Source: Pseudomonadota bacterium (GTDB lineage Bacteria; Pseudomonadota; Gammaproteobacteria; Steroidobacterales; Steroidobacteraceae). From it: a stretch of DNA of 64,000 bases. The translations under genes were made by a program, and so were the position numbers. Positions within the stretch are counted from its first letter, which is position 1. Each line of letters begins with the position of its first letter. Positions 25,970 to 36,347 of the stretch are shown piece after piece. Location: positions 1-64,000 of the forward strand of contig JAEYUC010000004.1 in the NCBI GenBank assembly GCA_023433705.1, read 5' to 3'. A model generated the notes under the pieces. The model had not been told where the DNA came from. It searched no databases and saw only the letters and a program-made list of their open reading frames with translations.

Positions 25970-28183
25970 ATGCCGCAGATGTTTGATGACGTCGGGGAGA
26001 TCGTCGAGGAAGCGCTGCGGCGCGTGGGTAAACGCGTGGTGCTGGCGCTGCCGCTCGGCATCGGCAAGCCCAACCTGATCGCCAACGAGTTCTTCCGCCG
26101 TGCGCGCGCCGATGCCGGGCTGGACCTGACCATCTGCACCGCCCTGTCCCTGCGCAAGCCGACGGGATCGAGCGATCTCGAGCGCCGCTTCATCGAACCA
26201 CTCGCGGCGCGCATCTTCGGCAACTACCCCGAGCTCGACTATCTCGAGGCGATGCGCCGCGATGCGATGCCGCCAAACGTGCGAGTCGTCGAGTTCTTCT
26301 TCGAGCCGGGGTCGCTGCTGGGCTCGCGGCATGCGCAGTCGAACTATCTCTCGGCCAACTACACACACGTCGCACGCGACACGCTCGCTCGCGGGGTCAA
26401 CGTGGTCGCGCACGTGGTCGCGAAGCGCACTGTCGGCGGCGTCACCGAGATCAGCCTCGGCAGCAATCCCGACGTCACGGTGGACCTCATGCCGGAGCTC
26501 GCGAAACTGCGCGCGGCGGGCGAACCGCTGGTCGTACTCGGCCAGGTGCATCGCGAAATGCCGTTCATGCTGGGCGCCGCCAATGTGGGCGCGAATGTCT
26601 TCGACCTGCTGCTCGATCACTCGCGCTACGACTACGACCTGTACGCGCCGCCCAATCCCTCGCTGTCGACCGTCGATCACGCCATCGGGCTGCACGCCAG
26701 CGCACTGGTGCGCGACGGCGGCACGCTGCAGATCGGAATCGGCGAGCTCGGCGACTCCATCGTCTACTCGCTGCTGCTGCGACACCAGCAGAACGATGCG
26801 TGGCGCCGCGCGCTCGTCGACGCGGGCACCGAACGCAGCGCCGAACTGGTCGAATCCACGGGCGGACGCGCGCCGTTCGCGACCGGTCTTTTCGGCGCCA
26901 CGGAGATGTTCGTGGACCAGATGCTCGACCTGTACCGGGCCGGCATCCTGCGTCGCCGGGTATTTGACTATCTACCTCTGCAGCGCGCGCTGGCGGCCAA
27001 CGGCTCGAATGCGCGCGTCGACGCCTCGCTGCTCGACGGACTCCTGGCCGCCCTGTTGCACGAAAGGAAGGACGCAGTCCTCGGCCCCGACGACGTCGCC
27101 GCCTTGCGGCATGCAGGCGTCCTGCGCAGCGAAACGCGCTTCGCGGACGGCGCCATCATTTCTTCCGAGGGTACGCGTATCGGCACGAACCTCGCGGACG
27201 CGAATGTCCGGGCGGCGCTCTCGCGCGGCTGCCTCGGACTCGAACTGCAGAACGGCACGGTCATGCACGCGGGTTTCCTGCTCGGACCGCGCTCGTTCTA
27301 CTCGGCGCTCGGCGCGTTGGCGGAGTCGGAGCGCCGGCTCTTCGACATGCGCGGGGTTGGCTTCATCAACCAGCTCGACGGCGAGGATTACTCATTGCGC
27401 GTCGCGCAGCGTTCGCACGCGCGCTTCGTCAACACGGCGATGATGCTCACGACGCTGGGTGCGGCTGTTTCCGACGGGCTTGCCGATGGCCGCGTGGTCT
27501 CGGGGGTCGGCGGCCAGTACAACTTCGTCGCGATGGCGCATGCACTACCAGGCGCGCGCTCGATGTTGTGCGTGCGTTCGACGCGGCTCAAGGATGGCCG
27601 GCTGCAATCGAACATCGTCGCGGGTTACGGCCACGTCACGATTCCGCGCCACTTGCGCGACATCGCGATCACGGAGTACGGCGTCGCGGACCTGCGCGGC
27701 CGCACGGATGCAGAATGCATCGCCGCGATGATCAACATCGCGGATTCGCGTTTCCAGGGCGAACTACTGAACGCGGCCAGGCGCGCCAACAAGATCGATG
27801 CTGGTTACCGCATACCGGAGCAGTACCGCCACAACACGCGCGAGCGCCTCGAGGAATCCTTCGAGGCACAGCGGCGGGCCGGGCTTTTCTCCGAATATCC
27901 CTTCGGCACGGATCTCACGCGCGAGGAGATCGATCTCGCGCGCGCACTTCGCTGGCTGAAGGAAAACACCGCGGGCCGCGCACGCCGCGCCATGACGATC
28001 GCGCGCGCACTACTCGCCCGCGGCACTACCGACACAGATCGGGCATGCCTGGAGCGGCTGGCGCTTTCCGAGCCCGCGGATTTCCGCGAACGCCTGACGG
28101 CGAAACTCGTGCGACTGGGGTTGCGGGCGACGGCGCGCGAGCGCTCGACGGCTACTTCGCGAACAGCCGCGAAGGATCCTTGA
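25970..28183 (+). CDS. Acetyl-CoA hydrolase/transferase family protein
   Basis: A 737-aa protein of the CoA-transferase family I type (acetyl-CoA hydrolase, 4-hydroxybutyrate CoA-transferase group). The N-terminal CoA-binding half contains RRVGKRVVLALPLGIGKPN and later DGGTLQIGIGELGDSI. The C-terminal half has DMRGVGFINQLDG, VSGVGGQYNFVAMAHALPGA and the SNIVAGYGHVTIPRHLRDIAITEYGVA family signature in pieces. It is longer than the usual 430-500 aa because of a mid-protein insert (about 300-420) and a helical C-terminal tail. It transfers or hydrolyses an acyl-CoA; the exact substrate is unknown. The 3' end overlaps a convergent VOC gene by 32 bases. Confidence 0.85.
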   Translation: MPQMFDDVGEIVEEALRRVGKRVVLALPLGIGKPNLIANEFFRRARADAGLDLTICTALSLRKPTGSSDLERRFIEPLAARIFGNYPELDYLEAMRRDAMPPNVRVVEFFFEPGSLLGSRHAQSNYLSANYTHVARDTLARGVNVVAHVVAKRTVGGVTEISLGSNPDVTVDLMPELAKLRAAGEPLVVLGQVHREMPFMLGAANVGANVFDLLLDHSRYDYDLYAPPNPSLSTVDHAIGLHASALVRDGGTLQIGIGELGDSIVYSLLLRHQQNDAWRRALVDAGTERSAELVESTGGRAPFATGLFGATEMFVDQMLDLYRAGILRRRVFDYLPLQRALAANGSNARVDASLLDGLLAALLHERKDAVLGPDDVAALRHAGVLRSETRFADGAIISSEGTRIGTNLADANVRAALSRGCLGLELQNGTVMHAGFLLGPRSFYSALGALAESERRLFDMRGVGFINQLDGEDYSLRVAQRSHARFVNTAMMLTTLGAAVSDGLADGRVVSGVGGQYNFVAMAHALPGARSMLCVRSTRLKDGRLQSNIVAGYGHVTIPRHLRDIAITEYGVADLRGRTDAECIAAMINIADSRFQGELLNAARRANKIDAGYRIPEQYRHNTRERLEESFEAQRRAGLFSEYPFGTDLTREEIDLARALRWLKENTAGRARRAMTIARALLARGTTDTDRACLERLALSEPADFRERLTAKLVRLGLRATARERSTATSRTAAKDP

Positions 28184-28568
28184 ACGCCTTGAACTCGAGC
28201 GCGTTGCCCGACGGGTCGTAGAGGAACATCGTCGCCTGCTCGCCTACCTGCCCCGCGAAACGGATGCCGGGCTCGATCTCGAAGCGGGTGCCCAGGCCGC
28301 GCAGCCGCTCGGCGAGCGTGTGCCAGCTGTTCCATTCCATGACGATGCCGAAGTGCGGCACGGGCACGTCGTGCCCGTCGACTTCATTGTGATGAACGTG
28401 TTTTTGTTTGTCGGGATCGAGGTGCGCGACGACCTGGTGGCCGAAAAAATCGAAGTCCACCCATTCGGCGCTGCTGCGCCCCTCGGGACATCCGAACACC
28501 CCGCCGTAAAAACCGCGCGCCGCCTCGAGGTCGTGAACCGGAATGGCGAGATGAAACGGCTGCGGCAT
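28152..28568 (-). CDS. VOC family protein (glyoxalase-like)
   Basis: A 138-aa single VOC domain starting MPQPFHLAIPVHDLEAARGF. Metal-ligand candidates are His 6 in the first strand, His in EVDGHDVPVPHFGIVM and Glu in RFEIEPG. The C-terminus carries the typical MFLYDPSGNALEFKAF. Members include bleomycin-resistance and dioxygenase proteins; no substrate can be assigned. The ATG at 28568 is chosen because it opens the first beta strand. The end overlaps the CoA-transferase gene on the other strand. Confidence 0.88.
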   Translation of the reverse strand: MPQPFHLAIPVHDLEAARGFYGGVFGCPEGRSSAEWVDFDFFGHQVVAHLDPDKQKHVHHNEVDGHDVPVPHFGIVMEWNSWHTLAERLRGLGTRFEIEPGIRFAGQVGEQATMFLYDPSGNALEFKAFKDPSRLFAK

Positions 28569-28579
28569 CAACGATGGAC

Positions 28580-28651
28580 TTAGAAAATCTGCGCGGCGAC
28601 CTGTAGCAGGATGACTGCGACACAAAGCGCCTTCGTGCACTTCTCGATCAT
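28580..28651 (-). CDS. Candidate 23-aa membrane peptide
   Basis: A short frame coding MIEKCTKALCVAVILLQVAA plus three more residues (QIF). It would form a single transmembrane helix with a charged N-terminus. GAGGGAG stands six bases before the ATG, a strong ribosome site for so short a frame. It begins 15 bases after the glpQ stop and ends 11 bases before the VOC start, all on the same strand. I do not recognise it. Conservation is needed to accept it. Confidence 0.4.
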   Translation of the reverse strand: MIEKCTKALCVAVILLQVAAQIF

Positions 28652-28666
28652 GACCAACTCCCTCGA

Positions 28667-29806
28667 CTAGCGACCTTCCCACCATTCGTCGCGCGCGCGC
28701 ACGGCGAGGTCGGGGTGATCGGAAAACAATCCTGTGACTCCGGCGTCGAGCAACGCGTGGATTTCCGCTTTGAGGTCACCCTTGGCTGCGACGTCGCCGG
28801 AGGATCTTAAAGCAACTGGCAGGAATTCGTTCTCCGCCCGCAGCGTCCAGGGATGCACCCCCAAGCCCGTGGCCCGCGCACGCCTCGCCAGACCGGTATC
28901 CCGGGCCTTTCCGCTGGCATAGTTGACGATCATGGCCTTATGGGGACCGATCGCGTCGGCATAGGAGGCGATCTCCCGCAATCCGGCGTCGTTCATGAGG
29001 TCCAGGTAGGTGCGCGGGTCGCCCATCTCGGCGAAATCGGCGGGCTGACCCGTGGGCGAGATGAGCTGAACGAGCGGCAGATCCGTGCGGCGGCGCAGCA
29101 TCTTCAGATTACCCACCTCGAACGACTGGATGCAGATCGGATCGGTACGCCTCGAGTACCCGTGGCGGCGCAGCGCGTCGAGCATTGCGTCGTCGAAGTG
29201 CAGCCCGAGCCTGGAGAAATGAGTCGGGTGCTTCGTTTCCGGATAGACGCCGATACGCGGCGGCGGAGGCAGACCCGCCGCACGCGCATTCGCCGCGCGT
29301 TGTGCATCGGCCGCGGCCACCAAGTCGAGAACTTCGTCGAAGGTCGGGATCTGGAAGACGCCGTCGTAGCGCGTGTTCGCGCGGCGCAGCTCGGGCAGCC
29401 TCTCTCGTGCGCGCAGCGTTTTCAGCTCCGCGAGCGTGAAATCCTCGGTGAACCAGCCTGTGATCTTCTCCCCGTCGACGACCTTGGTCGTGCGCCGCTC
29501 GGCGAACTCGGGATGCGATGCGACATCCGTGGTGCCGCCGATCTCGTTCTCGTGCCGCGCGAGCAGCGCCCCGTCCTTCGAGATCACGAGGTCGGGCTCG
29601 ATGTAGTCCGCTCCCTGCTGGATCGCGATGAAGTAGCCCGCGAGCGTGTGTTCGGGCACGTAGCCGCTGGCCCCGCGGTGCGCTATGACAAATGGACGGG
29701 TATCCGCGGCCAGCCCGCTCGCCGTCATGAGAACTGTGCCCGCGAACGCCGATGCGACGTAACGCCAGAATGGCTTGCGATGCCGAGTCTGCTCGCACTT
29801 GGACAT
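28667..29806 (-). CDS. glpQ: Glycerophosphodiester phosphodiesterase
   Basis: A 379-aa periplasmic enzyme with a signal peptide (about residues 14-34). It hydrolyses glycerophosphodiesters to glycerol-3-phosphate and an alcohol. Family residues are in place: FVIAHRGASGYVPEHTLAGY (catalytic His-Arg), DYIEPDLVISKDG (Glu/Asp metal ligands), LLARHENEIGGTTDV with the second His, and IGVYPETKHPTHF. The length and pattern match GlpQ and not the shorter cytoplasmic UgpQ. It is divergent from the lipoprotein gene at 29840 across 33 bases. Confidence 0.94.
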   Translation of the reverse strand: MSKCEQTRHRKPFWRYVASAFAGTVLMTASGLAADTRPFVIAHRGASGYVPEHTLAGYFIAIQQGADYIEPDLVISKDGALLARHENEIGGTTDVASHPEFAERRTTKVVDGEKITGWFTEDFTLAELKTLRARERLPELRRANTRYDGVFQIPTFDEVLDLVAAADAQRAANARAAGLPPPPRIGVYPETKHPTHFSRLGLHFDDAMLDALRRHGYSRRTDPICIQSFEVGNLKMLRRRTDLPLVQLISPTGQPADFAEMGDPRTYLDLMNDAGLREIASYADAIGPHKAMIVNYASGKARDTGLARRARATGLGVHPWTLRAENEFLPVALRSSGDVAAKGDLKAEIHALLDAGVTGLFSDHPDLAVRARDEWWEGR

Positions 29807-29839
29807 CGAAGGTCTCTTTCCAGCTGGGGAGTAGCGCCC

Positions 29840-30616
29840 ATGAAAACGGTTGTCGTCCTGGTCGGCAGCGTCGCCGTCTGCTTACGGAAGCTTACGGCGC
29901 GTAATGCGGCTTGTCTCGCCACGAGTCTCGCGGTGGGTTTCGCGCTCGCGGGATGCGCCAGCGATCCCGACCCCGTGGTACCGCGGCAACCCACCACGGT
30001 GGTTCCGCTCAACGACTACTGCGCCGTCGCACAGAAGGAAATCGCCTCGTCGCGCGTGCCCGCGCGCAACGTGCTGATCGGCGACTACCAGGCCTTCACG
30101 CGCGCGACACCCTCGCTCAATCCGCTCGAAACGATGCAGTTCGTCGGATACGCGGATCCGCAGCAGCTCAAGGCGCGCATGATTTCCTGCAAGCTGCACA
30201 GCCCCGAACGGATCCGGGCCGAATACGGCGCCACCGCCGCGGGCGAACCCTCGAGCTGCGCGCGTCTCAATCGCCGCACGCTGGATGCGGTCATGGCCTC
30301 TCTCACCGAGCGGGAAAAGAAGAAGATGCCGTTCAAGGGCGCCATCGGCGTGATGCTCGAGCCCGACCTGGTCGCGAGCAGCGAAGGCGAATGGCTCGAG
30401 GCGTTCACGATGGTCGAAGCCGATGCCGGCGGCACGCTGCGCATCCGGGCCAAGTCACTGCGCGCGGCCGGGGCCGCGCAGGCGCGCAACAAGTCCGCGC
30501 CGTCCGGCCAGTACTGCCACCTGATCGCGCCCGATTACCTCAAGCGGATTCTTACGGGCGAAGTGCAACTGCCGCAGCCGGAATTTCCGGAGCGCGCGCG
30601 GTCGGCCAGCCGCTGA
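29840..30616 (+). CDS. Hypothetical lipoprotein
   Basis: A 258-aa protein with a long N-terminal region followed by a lipobox (LAVGFALAGC, Cys about residue 38), so anchored in the envelope. The mature part has DDYCAVAQKEI-like N-terminal residues, then LETMQFVGYADPQQLKARMI, SLTEREKKKMPFKG and a final YCHLIAPDYLKRILTGE. Three or more Cys suggest disulfides. GGGGAG is eight bases before the ATG. I do not recognise a domain. Confidence 0.75.
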   Translation: MKTVVVLVGSVAVCLRKLTARNAACLATSLAVGFALAGCASDPDPVVPRQPTTVVPLNDYCAVAQKEIASSRVPARNVLIGDYQAFTRATPSLNPLETMQFVGYADPQQLKARMISCKLHSPERIRAEYGATAAGEPSSCARLNRRTLDAVMASLTEREKKKMPFKGAIGVMLEPDLVASSEGEWLEAFTMVEADAGGTLRIRAKSLRAAGAAQARNKSAPSGQYCHLIAPDYLKRILTGEVQLPQPEFPERARSASR

Positions 30617-30638
30617 CGCAGCTGATAAGCTCGGTGGC

Positions 30639-31286
30639 GTGACGACCGTCGCCGCGCCGTATTCCCGTCCCGAAGAACTCGCGCACTCGCTGACCGCGGG
30701 CCTCGGCATCGTCGCCTGCGCGTTCGCGATTCCGTGGCTCGCCTGGGTCGCTTTTCCCGATCCGTGGCGGCTGACCACCGCGCTGGTGTTCGGACTCAGC
30801 GCGCTCGCGATGTTCGTGACGTCGGTGATCTACCACGCGGCGCGAGATCCGGCCCGCAAGCTCTCGCTGCGCAAGCTCGACCACTCGGCGATCTATCTAC
30901 TGATCGCCGGCACCTACACGCCGATCGCGCTGGTGGCGATGGAGCGGGCGTGGGGCTGGGCTCTGTTCGCGACCATCTGGACGCTGGCGGTGCTGGGCAT
31001 CGTCGCGAAGAACACGGTGGGATTCCGTTTTCCAAGGCTGTCCATCGCGTTGTACCTCGCGATGGGCTGGATCGCGGTGATCGCCATCAAGCCGATGATC
31101 GCGGCGCTGAGCACGTTCGAGCTCGCATGGATCGCGGCCGGTGGAGTTCTATACACCGCCGGCGTGCCGTTCTACGTCTGGAAGACGCGCCGCTACACGC
31201 ACGCGGTGTGGCACCTGTTCGTGCTCGGCGGTGTCGCCTGCCATTTCGTCGCGGTGCTCAGCGTGGTGACCTCGCCCGCGGCGTGA
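30639..31286 (+). CDS. Hemolysin III family membrane protein
   Basis: A 215-aa protein with seven hydrophobic helices starting at GTG. It belongs to the PAQR/hemolysin III family: SVIYHAARDP in helix 2, LRKLDHSAIYLLIAGTYTPIA after helix 3, and TRRYTHAVWHLFVLGG at the end supply the conserved Ser-Asp-His zinc-site residues. The role in bacteria is unclear; some are implicated in membrane lipid homeostasis. It lies 22 bases after the lipoprotein gene, a likely operon. Confidence 0.92.
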   Translation: MTTVAAPYSRPEELAHSLTAGLGIVACAFAIPWLAWVAFPDPWRLTTALVFGLSALAMFVTSVIYHAARDPARKLSLRKLDHSAIYLLIAGTYTPIALVAMERAWGWALFATIWTLAVLGIVAKNTVGFRFPRLSIALYLAMGWIAVIAIKPMIAALSTFELAWIAAGGVLYTAGVPFYVWKTRRYTHAVWHLFVLGGVACHFVAVLSVVTSPAA

Positions 31287-31292
31287 TTCCGA

Positions 31293-33503
<2,211 letters not shown>

Positions 33504-33579
33504 GGCCGCGAAGTGTAAACCGAAACTCGCCCTCGTCAGTCTCAGAGGCCGTCAGCCGAGAAATCCCCGGGGGATGATC

Positions 33580-34440
33580 ATGAAACCGAAGATCTGTCTG
33601 ATGTTATTGGCGCTCGGGCCCGCCACGGCGTTTGCCTGGGGAGATGAGTGCAAGTTTCGCGCGGACCGCGCCGGCGGCATCGATGCAAAAGGTGTCGAAA
33701 AGGTCATCTTGCGCGCGGGCGCGGGCGATCTGAAGGTGATCGGGCGATCCGATGCGGTACGCATCGAGGCGCGCGGAATCGCTTGCGCTTCCAAACAGGA
33801 ATTGCTCGATGCCGCCCAGCTCACCGTGCGCCGCGACGGCAACGTCGTGATCATCGAAACCGTGCTGCCGCAGGACGACGCCAACTGGTTGTCGAGCGCG
33901 AGCGGCCACGCGTACATCGAACTCGGCGTCGCGCTGCCCACGACCATCGCGGTCGAGGCGGTGGACTCGAGTGGCGATGCGTCGTTCGAAAATCTCAAAT
34001 CACTGCAATTGCAGGACAGCTCCGGCGATCTCGAGATCGAGCGGATCGCCGAGCTCGCCGACGTCAGCGACAGCTCCGGAGACCTGGAAATCGAAGGCGC
34101 GGGCAGCGTGCGGGTGCGCGACAGTTCGGGCGACATCGAAATCGAAGACGTGCGCGGCGACGTGGAGGTCACCGCGGACAGCTCGGGCGACATGCACATC
34201 CACCAGATCGCGGGCAGCGTGCGCGTACTGCAGGACAGCTCCGGCGGCATCCGCATCGAAGACGTGAAAGGCAGCGTCGTCGTGGAGCAGGACAGCTCGG
34301 GCGACATCTATGCGGCGCGCGTGGGCGGAGACTTCACCGTGAACGGCGACAGCTCGGGAAGCATCGAGCACGAAGCCGTGCGAGGCGCGGTGCACATGCC
34401 CGCGAACAAGCGCGGCAGGGACGAAGACGTCGAACGTTAG
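33580..34440 (+). CDS. Secreted DSSGD-repeat protein (DUF4097-like)
   Basis: A 286-aa protein with a signal peptide (MKPKICLMLLALGPATAFAWG) and a beta-solenoid body. From residue 130 on, DSSGD or DSSG units recur eight times about every 20 residues, each followed by short hydrophobic beta strands such as LEIE or IEIE. This fits the DUF4097/DUF2807 putative adhesin type, a right-handed beta helix. No catalytic residue is visible. GGGGG is six bases before the ATG at 33580. It overlaps the convergent exonuclease gene by four bases. Confidence 0.75.
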   Translation: MKPKICLMLLALGPATAFAWGDECKFRADRAGGIDAKGVEKVILRAGAGDLKVIGRSDAVRIEARGIACASKQELLDAAQLTVRRDGNVVIIETVLPQDDANWLSSASGHAYIELGVALPTTIAVEAVDSSGDASFENLKSLQLQDSSGDLEIERIAELADVSDSSGDLEIEGAGSVRVRDSSGDIEIEDVRGDVEVTADSSGDMHIHQIAGSVRVLQDSSGGIRIEDVKGSVVVEQDSSGDIYAARVGGDFTVNGDSSGSIEHEAVRGAVHMPANKRGRDEDVER

Positions 34441-35336
34441 GCCGCCGCGAGCAGCGGCAGCAGGGCCAGGCGCTCGGCTTGCTTGCGCAGCAGCGGCCCG
34501 AAGTTGTGGCGATCGAAGAAGGCCGTGAGCCCGGTCATGTCCGGGGCGCGCCGCATGAGTTCGCTGTGCGAAATCTCCCAGGGCATGTTGCAGGCGATCT
34601 CGGTGAGCTGCCGCGCCAGGAACGCCGCCTCGCGATGCTCGAGCAGTTTCGCCGCGAGCTTGCCCGCGCCGCGGATCGGGATCGACGCCACCATGTCGAG
34701 GTTGTCGTAGAGCTCCTCGAGCGAGGCGAATTCCCGCATCAGCGCGGCCGCGGTCTTCGCGCCCACACCGGGCACGCCGCGGATGTTGTCGACGCTGTCG
34801 CCCATCAACGCGAGAAAATCGGCGAAGCGCTCGGGCGCGACACCGAATCGTTTCTCGATCTCGTGGTAGCGGTAGTAGGCGTTGTCGGTGTAATCCCAAT
34901 ACACGTCGCCGGCGCGGATGAGCTGCGCGAAGTCCTTGTCGCGGGTCACGAGAGTGGCCGGAAACCCTGCGCGCCTGCAGCGCGTCATCAACGTGCCCAC
35001 GATGTCGTCCGCTTCGTACTCGGCGTGGCTGAACGCGGGGATGCCCGCATGGTGACAGAACTCGCGGCAACGTTCGAATTGCAGCTTGAGATCTTCGGGC
35101 GGTGGCTCGCGGTTCGCCTTGTACGCGGGATAGATGCGATTGCGGAACGAGGTGGACAAGCTCTCGTCGAATGCGACCGCGATGTATTGCGGCTTCGCAC
35201 GCTCGACGAGATCACCCAGGAACCGGGCGAATCCGAAGGTCGCGTGTGCGGGATATCCGTCGCGGTCGGTCATGTCCGGCGGCATGGAGTAATACGCGCG
35301 GAACACGTAGACCGAGGCGTCGATGAGGTAGATCAC
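34437..35336 (-). CDS. 5'-3' exonuclease / flap endonuclease (PolA N-domain-like)
   Basis: A 299-aa protein of the PIN/FEN nuclease type, resembling the N-terminal exonuclease of DNA polymerase I and Xni. Acidic metal ligands are seen in IYLIDASVYVFRAYYSMP, YIAVAFDESL, AEYEADDIVGTL and VTRDKDFAQL, and the helix-hairpin-helix in GDSVDNIRGVPGVGAKTAAALM. It should remove RNA primers or cut flaps. No polymerase part is attached. It is monocistronic on the minus strand. Confidence 0.9.
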   Translation of the reverse strand: MIYLIDASVYVFRAYYSMPPDMTDRDGYPAHATFGFARFLGDLVERAKPQYIAVAFDESLSTSFRNRIYPAYKANREPPPEDLKLQFERCREFCHHAGIPAFSHAEYEADDIVGTLMTRCRRAGFPATLVTRDKDFAQLIRAGDVYWDYTDNAYYRYHEIEKRFGVAPERFADFLALMGDSVDNIRGVPGVGAKTAAALMREFASLEELYDNLDMVASIPIRGAGKLAAKLLEHREAAFLARQLTEIACNMPWEISHSELMRRAPDMTGLTAFFDRHNFGPLLRKQAERLALLPLLAAA

Positions 35337-35387
35337 GCGCGCATGATAATCGCAGCGGGCGCGCGGCGGCGCGTCCGTCGAACGCCT

Positions 35388-36107
35388 TCAGGCCACCTGG
35401 CCCATCCCGCCGCCGGTGATTTCCGCCGGATCGGTATCCATGAAGTAGCCGGATTCGATCCGCTGCAATGCCGCGTCCACCATCGACGCGAACAACTCGG
35501 CGGTTTCGCGCAGGGTCTGGGTCGCGAGCCCCAGGTCGCGCGGTCGGCGGACGATCTGGCGGCAACACCTCGCGACGTGTTGGTCGCGCAGCTCGTCGTC
35601 GAGCGTGCCGGCCGTGAGCGCCTTGAGGGCTCTTTCAGGGACGCCGCCGCGCCGGGAGGATTCGACCCACAGTGGATAGAACAGGCGCGGCATGCGTTCG
35701 AAGAACCAGAGGTAACCGACGAGTCCCACCGCGGCCCGCTCCATGAGCTGGTAGTGCGCGTATGCGGCGAGCGCGATGGTCTGTGGCAGCGGCGTCAATG
35801 ACACGCGATCGAGTGAATGGATGCCGAGGGCGCGCAGGTCCTCCAGAAAGGATCCGCCCTGATCGAAACCGAGCGCCGGCACGGCAAGGAGATCCTGCCA
35901 AGCGTTTCTGTCTTCCGGCTTCACGACGTCGGCGGCGACCTCGCAAAGACGAGAATGCACGTTGATGACGTGCTGCAGCTCGAGCAGCAGTTGCCGATGG
36001 GTCGTCGTGTCGGTCGGAGCCCTTCGGAACCGGTCCAGGACCCTGCCGAACGTCAGCGTGCGCGTGAGCATCTCGAATTCGTGGAGAAAAACGTCCGCGC
36101 TATTCAT
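35388..36107 (-). CDS. Hypothetical all-helical protein
   Basis: A 239-aa soluble protein that appears all alpha-helical, without signal peptide. Segments rich in His/Glu/Asp sit at positions typical of heme-oxygenase-like iron proteins: ALAAYAHYQLMERAAVG in the middle and DDELRDQHVARCC toward the end, with FERMPRLFYPLWVES between them. That fold is a weak suggestion only. No partner is adjacent. Its start is 46 bases from the first conserved block in front of the CHAT gene on the other strand. Confidence 0.7.
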   Translation of the reverse strand: MNSADVFLHEFEMLTRTLTFGRVLDRFRRAPTDTTTHRQLLLELQHVINVHSRLCEVAADVVKPEDRNAWQDLLAVPALGFDQGGSFLEDLRALGIHSLDRVSLTPLPQTIALAAYAHYQLMERAAVGLVGYLWFFERMPRLFYPLWVESSRRGGVPERALKALTAGTLDDELRDQHVARCCRQIVRRPRDLGLATQTLRETAELFASMVDAALQRIESGYFMDTDPAEITGGGMGQVA

Positions 36108-36152
36108 TACTTAGCCCATTCTGTGGTGGGTTTTTCTGGCTCTCCCCTAAGT

Positions 36153-36261
36153 AGTGTCATGACTTCGGGGTTTCTCTCACCCGAGGCTGTCATAACTAAA
36201 AGTATTTTCAATCAAGGACTTGCTACAAACCCTGCCTCCTTTCTCTATTCATGATTGCGGC
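36153..36261 (+). promoter_or_regulatory. Three-block conserved upstream element, CHAT gene 1
   Basis: Three blocks lie before the first CHAT gene: 36153-36182 (begins AGTGTCATGAC), 36221-36237 (TGCTACAAACCCTGCCT) and 36253-36261 (GATTGCGGC). The same blocks precede the second CHAT gene with identical spacing (68 and 32 bases between block starts). An A/T-rich stretch (36197-36208) lies between blocks 1 and 2 and could include a -10 box. Probably promoter plus operator of this gene. Confidence 0.65.
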
Positions 36262-36347
36262 TTGGCGTATGTGCCTGTAAACATTGACTTCGCGGCACAG
36301 GGACGTGCGCACTTCTGGCACGGTCGCGGTATCGGTAAAAGAAATAG

